Shown piece by piece: positions 56,050 through 64,000 of a stretch of DNA of 64,000 nucleotides (the stretch's first letter is position 1; each line of letters starts with the position of its first letter). The DNA comes from Trifolium pratense (Eukaryota; Streptophyta; Magnoliopsida; Fabales; Fabaceae). Both the position numbers and the translations under genes were made by a program. Under the pieces are notes generated by a model. The model saw nothing but the letters and a program-made list of their open reading frames with translations, was not told where the DNA came from and ran no database searches. Where the stretch lies: contig NC_060060.1 of NCBI RefSeq assembly GCF_020283565.1, positions 7,998,001 to 8,062,000 of the forward strand, written 5' to 3'.

Positions 56050-57095
56050 TCTACCACAGGTTTTACGCTCCAATTCTACTCTTGAGTCACAACAGTGAGG
56101 ACACTGTTGGATTTAAGTTTAGGGGAGTATTCTACTATCTTTATTTATTTTTAGTTTTTAGTTATTTGAATTTTTATTAGTTTATTTTTCCTTCCGCATA
56201 ATAAAAAAATTGAATTTATAGTATATTCTTTGGTTTTCTAAATTTTTCCTTTTCTTGAGCCAAATTAAAATTTTTCCTTTTCTTGAGCCAAATTAAAATT
56301 TTTCCAAAGTCTTAGGATAATAGCTCACTTAGAAAGTATATAGGTTAAGAAAAGAGGAGAGGCTAAGTTAAGGAAATTAGGGAATTTTACAACAAAATCG
56401 GTATTTTTCCAACACCCAGAAGTCTCCCTAGTATAGATATCAATTTGAATAACCATTGTGCCAAAATCTCCTGATTTAAATTTGTGGAATCCTTTAGTAG
56501 TTTATCTATCCAGTCGGACACCATCTATAAAGTCACACATTAAGTAGGTTTGTCGAAGCGAATCATCTAAGCAAATTCTTAAGGTCATACTGTGGTAATA
56601 CGGTTAAACCTTAAAGAAAAAAATAATAATATAAGGTCATACTGTGGTAATACGGTTAAACCTTGGAAAAAAATATTTATATGATTGCTCATACAAAAAT
56701 TTGTATCATCAAGCTAATTGCGAGTTGAAAAAGATGAATAAAGACGCTAACCGGCTTTCTTACCATGTGTGTGACATAGATAAAGGGTCTTAATGTGACT
56801 GTCTAGAATGAAAAAGGATGAAACAAAGGAGAAGATTTAGATTTTAGTACAATGGCATGATCCAAATTCGGTATGTATAAGAGGGAGAACTTTGTGTGTC
56901 GTTGAAATACCCTTCTTGATTGTGTAAGAACCTAACTAATTAATCTTAGCCGATCTGAATTTCTGACCACGTATGAGTATTTGTGATGTTATTTTTCTCT
57001 GAGTCTGTGCGTGTGAGTTGCTTCGCATTTCAAATGTTTTCTATATACAAGCTAAATTGCTTGAGGACAAGCAATGGTTCAAGTTTAGGGGAGTT
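56050..57095 (+). other. 3' untranslated interior of the Athila-type element
   Basis: Non-coding. It includes a direct repeat of AAGGTCATACTGTGGTAATA (about 56580 and 56632) and TTTTCCTTTTCTTGAGCCAA (about 56245 and 56273). The gypsy hairpin TTGCTTGAGGACAAGCAA (57057-57074) and PPT TAGGGGAG (57086-57093) precede the 3' LTR. Confidence 0.65.
57057..57074 (+). other. Gypsy 3'-end hairpin, second copy
   Basis: TTGCTTGAGGACAAGCAA, identical to 41410-41427 though the two LTRs that follow are different. Confidence 0.65.
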
Positions 57096-58841
57096 TGATA
57101 CACCTAAAAAGATGTTATTTATTTAGTTAATTTACTATTATATTTTATATGTTTTTATTTCGATTCCGAAGTTTTACTATATAAATAGTTACTTATTTCT
57201 AATATTTTAAATAAACAGATAAAAAGTGTACAAGTTGAAGAAAGGAGCGAAAATGGACTAAAAAGGAGCAAGAATGGACAAAATGGGCCACACAAGTGCA
57301 GCCAAGCCACACAAGTGCAGCCAAAGCCACGTGCAGCCCAGCCCAGCAGCCCAACATGCCGCTCGCCAGCCATGCCTTGATGCCCCTCGCCAATCTGTTC
57401 CAAGTGGCGGTCGCCACTTTCTTCATCCTGGCCGTCCAAATAATTTCAATCGTGTGGCTTTCGCCACACATCTTTAAGTCCCACATGGCCATCCATTTGA
57501 TCACACGGCCAGGCGCGATTTTAACTCAAGTCCCACATCGGTTATTTTTGTTGTTTTGTTCCCCTAGCTACTAGTATAAATATGTGTCCTTTCTTACACT
57601 TTAGACACACACCAACTTGTAACAGTTGAGGAAGAGAATTGAGACTAGATTTATTCTTGGTTTCTTCTCTTAGTTTAATATTTTTATTTCCTGCTGTTGC
57701 GCTGTCGGTGTCCGTACTCAAGATTTCTTTTATTAATTCAGGTTCTTTATTTTATTTTCTTTTCTTTATTTTTATGTTTATTTTATTTATTTTATTTTTC
57801 TGTTTTTATTTAATGTCTTTATTTTTATTTATTTATTTTATGTCTTTATTTTTTGTTATGTCTAGCTAAATTTAGCATTGCTAGGATGTGCAATTAGTAG
57901 ATAATAGGGGTTTAGTAGTTAATTCGTGCTATTAGTTTTTCAACCACCAGTTTTAAATAATACGTTTTCAAATAATTTGTCACGAGAGTGAGGATTGTTT
58001 TAAAGGCAATAAACCAACATTGACGAGAGTTGAGGTTTAGGGCCGGATAGTTAAAACTGACCGTTAGTTCTAAAGTCCGCGAGAGCTATTTAGGATTGAT
58101 GAGTTTTATATTGATTTTCAAAGGTACTTATATAGGTAAGTGAGCGCGTGAGAGCAGAGCATTTATTTTATCTACGTATAACGCTAGTCAAGATTTGCGA
58201 GAGCTGAGATTAGTGTTTTTAAATCAAATATAATTCTTGAAAACTGGCGACTGTTTTATTTTCTTAAGCAGTTTTTAATTAAACATTGATTATAATTCGT
58301 CACGAGAGTGAGAATTAATTAAAGTAAAAATCAATAGAGCGAGAGCGTGAGATTTCTACTAGATAGTAAAAACTGAACATTAACTCTAATTCGCAACGAG
58401 AGTTGAGATTAGAGTTAATTAAATTATATTGCTTTTCAAAGAGTATTTTATTAGCGGATGTGAGAACGAGAGTTAAGCATCACCTTTATATTATATAATG
58501 CTGGTCAAGATTTGCGAGAGCTGAGATTGGTATTTTTAAATCAATATAGTTTCAAAAATTTAACAGTTTGTCTAGCTCGAATTAAGCATTGAACCCTATG
58601 AAACAACTAATAGCACGTCCTAGCAATATTTTATTTACATATTAAAAATCTAAAAAAAATATATTTATTTTTCTTATTTTAATTATTCAATCATTCAAAA
58701 CCCTTTAAATCATTAGCCTTAGATTTACAAAGCAACACTAGATAACGGTAGGTCGATTTTTGGTCCTTTGGGTTCGATAATCTTTTAAAACTACGCGACA
58801 CAACTGTATACTTGCAGTTAAGTTGATAAATATCGCGATCA
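57096..58841 (+). repeat. 3' LTR of the Athila-type element
   Basis: 1746 bp, TGATACACC...TATCGCGATCA, followed by target duplication CAAAA. Confidence 0.9.
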
Positions 58842-58995
58842 CAAAACCACTCAGTCAAACTAACATAATAAGAATCCACAAACTCACAACAATATTTGGA
58901 TGCTTAAGATTCTTGAGAAGCTTAACTTCTTCTTCAAGCTCCCGGATAGTAGCCTGATCCAACAAGTTAGAAACAGAACTTTCAGAGTTCAACAT

Positions 58996-59400
58996 CCACA
59001 ATCCATTGCTTTATTCATAAGATAAGATTGGGAGTGATGCATGAAACTCAAAACAAAGAATTCAAAATCTTAATAGTCTATTAGTCTAAGCCATAAACAA
59101 GGTAACACTTATACCTGTATATTCTCTTCGAAAGCAATACCAGGGCTCTACATCATCTTTTCACCGTTTGATTCGCGAGTATCATACTCCAAATTCCCAC
59201 CGAAAAACAGGCCTCATCTTTTCTTCTTCTAATCGCCTTCAAAATCAAACATATTTCACACAGCGTAACAAAGCAAAAGAATTAACATGAGAAAAATGGA
59301 ACAGAACACACAATACCATAACCCTAAGAACCCTTCATTAACCCTAGTTTAAGATTTAATAAATCCAAGAAGGGAATCGAAATTGCAAACCAAAATTGAT
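58996..59400. other. Upstream flank of the kinase remnant
   Basis: No kinase N-lobe exon was found. Minus-strand sequence has a leader-like look (AACCCTAA, GAAGAAGAAAAG) but no supportable coding exon. Confidence 0.4.
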
Positions 59401-59492
59401 GCAACAACCAGTGGCGGAGCTAGCTTAAAAAATCGGGGCGGGCCGCTATAAATATAAATCGAATATCCAAAAAAAAATTACTAAAAAAAACA

Positions 59493-59565
<73 letters not shown>

Positions 59566-60110
59566 CATATTTAAGGGTGTATCTAATTTGAATATCTAAA
59601 CATAGTCAAAAGATGAACCATTACAATTTTTAATAAATAAATTTTAAAAATATATTATGAAATATATTTTATGTCAATTCATGTGTAAAATTGATTCTTT
59701 TTAATTAATTCTTGTATTTATGTTTATAGTATTATATGAATCTCTTTAAAAAAAAGTTTAACAAAAAATTGATCAAACATGAATTTTTATACACTAAAAC
59801 TCTATTTTAAATAAAAATTTAAGAACTTTATTACAAAATAAATTACACATTTTTTAAAACATATATAAATTATCTAACAATTCCAAATAGAGGGGGTTTA
59901 TAACCCCCCGCAAACTGTTAAATAATTTTGGGTTGTCCATAAATGGAGATAGAAACTCCCTCAAAACTGGAGGAAAACAAACTACAAGTACTATTTAGCG
60001 GGGGTTGAAAACCGCCGCTAGAACACATGTATATGAAAAAAAAAATTAAAAATGTTGGGGCGGGCCATGGCCCTGTCCAGCCCATGAGGGGCTCCGCCCC
60101 TGGCAACAAC
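59401..60110. mobile_element. hAT-type non-autonomous element (59409-60102)
   Basis: A perfect 8-bp target duplication GCAACAAC is at 59401-59408 and 60103-60110. The ends CAGTGGCGGAGCTAGC and, inverted, CAGGGGCGGAGCCCC form short TIRs. 694 bp, AT-rich interior, no transposase. The ends next to the TIRs are GC-rich (GGGGCGGGCC on both sides, inverted). Confidence 0.85.
59494..59563. repeat. (AT)n microsatellite
   Basis: About 34 AT dinucleotides inside the hAT-type element. Confidence 0.95.
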
Positions 60111-60371
60111 GAAGATCCAAACCGAAATTGCAACCAACGAAGAACCAAACCTTCTACTGGTCAACGAAGAACCAAACCGAAATTGCAGAATGAAAAAGAA
60201 CGAAATTGCAGAACGAAGAAGAATGAAATTGTAGAACACGATTAGATTCAGTGAGTTAGGGTTTCAACGAAGAAGGAATAACACGATTGGATTCAGTGAG
60301 TTAGGGTTTCAACGAAGAATGAATAACACGATTGGATTCAATGAGTTAGGGTTTCATCGAATAAGGAAGAC
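60110..60371. repeat. Tandem repeats (45-bp unit and shorter GAAATTGCAG units)
   Basis: Three consecutive 45-bp units start at 60237, 60282 and 60327 (CACGATTGGATTCAGTGAGT...GGGTTTCAACGAAGAA). Before them, 60110-60230 holds several looser AACGAAGAACCAAACCGAAA / GAAATTGCAG repeats. No coding evidence. Confidence 0.8.
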
Positions 60372-60488
60372 AAGATTTGGAGAGTTAGGGTTTAATGTGT
60401 GTTCTGCGCGAATGTATGTGGGAGAGGGAAAGAAAACCTTTCTAAATTTTCAAGGAAATCAGAGGGAAAGAAAACCTTTCTAAATTCA

Positions 60489-60904
60489 GAGGCCGTTTGT
60501 TATAGCTTATTTTAGAAATGAATCATTTTTTTTTTTTATAAAAATAATCACTTTTAATTATTTTTTATTTATTTGTTATAGATTTTTAAAATAATCAGAA
60601 GGTAAAAATAATCAGAAAACAGTTAAAAATGATAAGTTACTAAGAGTAGCTTATAAAATAATAATTTTTTTTAGAGGAGAGAGAAAATAAATGTTAAAAG
60701 AAGAAAGTTATTTGTAATTAAAAAATCACTTTAATAAGTTGTATCCAAACAAACTAAAGATTATTTTATTTAAAAAAAAGTGATTTTTATTATAATAAAC
60801 AAACACAAAGTAAATTCAACTTTTCTAAAAATCTCTAAAAACTAATCTCTAAATTATTTTATATCAAAATCATTATTTTTTTAATCAGTAACAAACGGAC
60901 CCTC
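60489..60904. mobile_element. TIR MITE (GAGGCCGTTTGTTA ends)
   Basis: GAGGCCGTTTGTTA at the left and its inverse TAACAAACGGACCCTC at the right. AT-rich, about 416 bp, no ORF of note. The target duplication is not clear. Confidence 0.55.
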
Positions 60905-60939
60905 AATTAAAAATTAAACTTCAACATAATTACAATAAT

Positions 60940-61134
60940 ACCACCGCGTTGATTTTTCACTTCAATTTTAGCAAAATCAGTAGTAAAATTCATTGCCCAT
61001 AAGTTTTTGTTTTTCACTTCTGGTATGCAAAAAACAGTAGTAGAATACTTTGCCTAATTGTATTTCACTTTAGTTATATATCAAAAACAATAGTGAAATC
61101 CTTTAACCAAATATCTTTTTTCTAGTAGTGAACA
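60940..61134. mobile_element. CACTA transposon end (TTTTTTCTAGTAGTG)
   Basis: The right terminus TTTTTTCTAGTAGTG (inverse of CACTACTAGAAAAAA) is preceded by four subterminal repeats of the type TTTCACTT...AACAGTAGTAGAAT, spaced about 60 bp. The opposite end is not in the window in recognisable form. Confidence 0.6.
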
Positions 61135-63020
61135 TCATGCACGCAACATCTTCTTAGCTAGAGCCCGCGCTTCTATGCGGGGTCATAGGTGGCTCATGAT
61201 AGGATAAGGGTGGGGTTTAGTATGCACAAATTGTAGAATTTGTGCATGGGTGCACAAATTTGTTTGTTTCAATGTGAGTCATTGGATATAATATATAATA
61301 TTGTAGTGGTTGAGATTAATTTTGATCGTTGACTTGTTAACTTTTTATGACTTATTGGTCATACATAAAAAATAAAACCGTGACCCCACCAAATGAATAT
61401 TTTAAATCATATAAGTTTATGTTATTTATTTGTGTGTTTTGGGCTGGATGTTTGGGCCAAATATTTTTTTGAGCCCAAATAAAATACTGAAGGGAAGATA
61501 TTATTTTGCTATAACTGTTTTTTTTTTGAGACATTTTGCTATAAATGTTTAATATAATTATAACTTGTTCAGTTTTTTTTTCTTGACCAAAAAAAAACTT
61601 GTTCAGTTTTATTTTTTTTGACAAAAAAAAATCAATCCTTCCATGTTTAATATAACTTGTTCAGTTAATTAATCCTTCTCTGCAATAAAAAAAATCCTTA
61701 TAAGAAAAAATCCTTCTATTAATTAAAAAAAGAAAACGTTACACAATTTTTTTAATTTTCTTACGCAAAAAATACTCATGAGAATTTTGGAGGTTACTTT
61801 GAGTTCTAAAGTATCGATTCGCCGATACCCTTTGGAACGTCGTCGATACGTATAAAACGATGTTCGATTTTATTTTTTAAATAAATAATTAAAAACATCT
61901 AATACGGTGACGACTCGCTGCAATATAGCGTCGACATGTGTCTGATATGTACATTAGTGACATTTTCAATTACTCATTAATTTTTATTTTAAATATATGT
62001 ATCTTAAACATATTGTATCTTATATTTTCAATTACTCATTAATTTTTATTTTAATATATGTATCTTAAACATATTTATCCTATATTTTCAAAGTTCAATT
62101 GTAAAAAAATTTATTTTCATTTGTTTGTGAGTCCAATATTATGTGATATCAGTTTGATAAAATCTGTAATCTTTGATCAAAATTGGTAATTTTAGTCAAA
62201 TTTCACGACCTTTTTATAAAAACTAGGTGTTCGATAAGACCGTTATTAAAATAGGTCAGATACATTCTCAATTTGTGTATGACAACTGTATTGAACCTTA
62301 GATTCGTTAAGGTTTTTAATATTATGTGTTTTAGTCCAATCTAGAACCGTGGAAAAAAATATTGTTACACCCACCTCAAATTGAAAGAACCTCAATGACT
62401 TACTACAAAATTGAATAATTGAGCCAACTAGCTTGCATGACAGTGAAGTTAATTTTGTCTTGAGGAAGAATCGTCAAATCAAAACCACACTATGTCCTTT
62501 AAGGAAACAACTCATTTCAAAATTGGGCACATTGTACTTACCCAATAAGAAACTCGTGATACATGCAATTTATATTGATAGTTTTTTTTTCTACTTAATT
62601 GCATATTTATTTTCATATGTTTATTTTAGGTTTTAAGTTGATCTATTATATTTATTTTATTTTCAGTTGATCGCTTATATTTTAAAAGTTTCACGTTGGT
62701 CGCTCAAGTTTCTAAAATTTGAATTAGTTAATGATATAAAGATGATTAAATAGAGACGAGCTAATTCAAATTTTAGAAACTTAAGAGACCAACTTGAAAC
62801 ATGTTTTAAAGGACTAACTTGAAACTTTTACAACATAAAAGATCAAATGTGCAATTAGTTATATGCAAATTTTCACTTTTCAAATTAATTGGATAACTAA
62901 TGTATATCTGACCTTAATTATATACTAGATACATTAGTTATCTAATGAATTAAAAAATGGAAATTTGCTTATAATTAAAGTCGGAGCAAGATATTGGAAT
63001 TGGAGTAAAAATGCGAAACT
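61135..63020. other. Intergenic stretch upstream of the lipoxygenase gene
   Basis: AT-rich. There is a near-duplicate TTTTCAATTACTCATTAATTTTTATTTTAA pattern (about 61966 and 62026), and an inverted AATTTTAGAAAC..AAGAGACCAACTTGAAAC pair (62690-62830). No gene recognised. Confidence 0.5.
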
Positions 63021-63249
63021 ATGAAGACGTTATTATTAAAGAAACCACTACATGTTCCGTCATTATTCATCATTAACAGTGCAACTTATCTTCCTATATA
63101 TAGAGGAAATTAGACACGTATAGTTTCCACAATAACAATAGTACTTGTTCATGAAATCTTCTCTGCCTCTAATTAGTACAAAAGTGGTTTCTCCTTGCAT
63201 TGTGATGACAACAACCAAATCTCATCATAATGTGAAAGCTTTAGTGACT
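63021..63249 (+). repeat. Tandem duplicate of the lipoxygenase leader exon (copy 1)
   Basis: This 229-bp stretch aligns with 63250-63480 nearly end to end (ATGAAGAC(A/G)TTATTATTAAAG ... AATGTGAAAGCTTTAGTGA). In copy 1 the reading frame is closed by a TAG in GGAAATTAGACA, and the TATATATAG (63095-63103) that corresponds to coding TATATATGG in copy 2 can act as a TATA box. See the gene that follows. Confidence 0.75.
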
Positions 63250-63583
63250 ATGAAGACATTATTATTAAAGAAACCACTAGATGTCCATTCATTATTCATC
63301 ACTAACAATGCATCTTCCTCTTCCTATATATGGAGGAAATTAGACACCTATAGTTTCCACAAAAACAATAGTACTTATAATTTGTTCTTGAAATCTTCTC
63401 TGCCTCTAAGTAAGAAAGTTATTTCTCCTTGCATTGTGATGGCAACAACCAAATCTCATCATAATGTGAAAGCTTTAGTGAGTGTGAAGAAAAGTGATGA
63501 TGGTCTCCTAAAGAATCTTGTTACTGGTATTGTTGGTAACAATCACTTGGTTTTGGAGCTGGTCAGCTCTGAACTTGATCCAA
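63250..63583 (+). CDS. Plastid-type 13-lipoxygenase, first exon (gene runs off the window)
   Basis: Exon from ATG 63250 to a GT donor at 63584 (CCAA|GTAAGT, phase 1), 111 codons. The first 60-70 residues are Ser/Lys/Leu-rich without acidic residues near the start, like a chloroplast transit peptide. They are followed by NVKALVSVKK, LLKNLVTGIVG and LVLELVSSELDP, the beginning of the PLAT/LH2 domain of plant LOX2-type 13-lipoxygenases, which oxygenate linolenic acid for jasmonate and leaf aldehydes. The catalytic domain would lie beyond 64000. An in-frame ATG at 63151 inside the upstream duplicate could extend the protein by 33 residues. If the TATA box at 63095 is used, 63151 would be the first start codon in the transcript. 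Confidence 0.72.

Positions 63584-64000
<417 letters not shown>

Larger units (their letters stand above)
46691..58846 (+). mobile_element. Athila-type Ty3/gypsy element without pol
   Basis: The target duplication CAAAA is at 46691-46695 and 58842-58846. LTRs are 46696-48450 plus 53062-53072, and 57096-58841 (TGATACACC...CGCGATCA). The PBS at 53079-53096 is TGGCGCCGTTGCCGGGGA, the tRNA-Asp type of Athila elements. The interior (53073-57095, only 4.0 kb) has a gag-like ORF, the conserved GGGAGGCAACCC motif, a broken Athila ORF1 and a PPT near 57086-57095. No protease, RT, RNase H or integrase is present, so it must have moved with enzymes from elsewhere. The LTRs differ by roughly 1-2% plus a 20-bp repeat-number change. 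A second element sits in its 5' LTR. Confidence 0.88.
45552..58995 (-). pseudogene. ANP/NPK1-like MAPKKK gene remnant, split by retrotransposons
   Basis: Five kinase exon remnants lie on the minus strand. 58888-58995 has RELEEEVKLLKNLKHPNIV (helix C region), with an in-frame ATG at 58995. 46520-46630 starts RYLGT and continues [13 protein letters not shown]. 45919-45999 has [16 protein letters not shown] (catalytic loop). 45700-45776 has DNKGCIKLADFGAS (DFG). About 45555-45600 has GTKSMKGTP. Borders fit GT-AG rules, and the sequence matches the ANP1-3/NPK1 MAPKKK family of MAP-kinase cascades. The 45700-45776 exon is 77 nt where 78 would keep frame, so one base is missing. The last exon decays into a stop. 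The glycine loop, the ATP-binding lysine and everything after subdomain VIII are absent. The intron between the first two exons now holds the 12-kb Athila-type element. Confidence 0.8.

Noticed and set aside
59020..59210. Possible N-lobe exon of the kinase remnant
   Set aside because: Minus-strand translation shows no glycine loop or ATP-binding lysine context.

Overview
This is an AT-rich window of plant nuclear DNA from a dicot, most likely a legume of the Medicago/Trifolium type. The call rests on spliced plant genes (a UGT85-type glycosyltransferase, an NPF/POT transporter, the first exon of a chloroplast-type lipoxygenase), a SIRE/Maximus-type copia element with a third ORF, Athila-type gypsy elements, and MULE, hAT and CACTA ends of kinds common in legumes. 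The species is not proven by the sequence.

Layout. 1-2171: a MULE (525-1528) in otherwise non-coding DNA. 2177-13419: an essentially intact SIRE-type Ty1/copia retrotransposon (LTRs 1678 bp, TSD ATGAC, gag, pol and a third ORF) whose two LTRs differ at one base by my reading. 13425-21900: non-coding DNA with a cluster of MULE-type elements, two of them giant fold-backs, and a long-TIR element. 22035-26371: a two-exon UDP-glycosyltransferase whose 2.9 kb intron carries about five small transposons. 28257-30404: a five-exon NPF (NRT1/PTR) transporter. 31191-41361: a three-level nest, in which a 3.5 kb non-autonomous LTR element has a decayed minus-strand copia element in its 5' LTR (the right-hand copy), itself split by a 1 kb MULE. 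41448-45034: gypsy LTR and integrase remnants, a CACTA end and a hAT derivative. 45552-58995: remains of a minus-strand ANP/NPK1-like MAPKKK gene. One of its introns was enlarged by about 12 kb by an Athila-type element (46696-58841), which has a second gypsy-type element (48451-53056) inserted 11 nt from the inner edge of its 5' LTR. 59409-61134: a hAT element, 45-bp tandem repeats, a MITE and a CACTA end. 63021-64000: a tandemly duplicated first exon of a lipoxygenase gene running off the window.

Only the UGT, the NPF transporter and the partial lipoxygenase look like working host genes. All are on the + strand and independently promoted. Nearly everything else is transposon-derived. The most interesting signals are the pol-less, pairwise nested Athila-type elements with an unrecognised 216-aa ORF, an RNA-type hairpin shared by three gypsy 3' ends with one covarying base pair, an array of CTTCAGG-centred palindromes in the copia leader, the fold-back MULEs, and the duplicated lipoxygenase leader exon. 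I found no clearly new host system.
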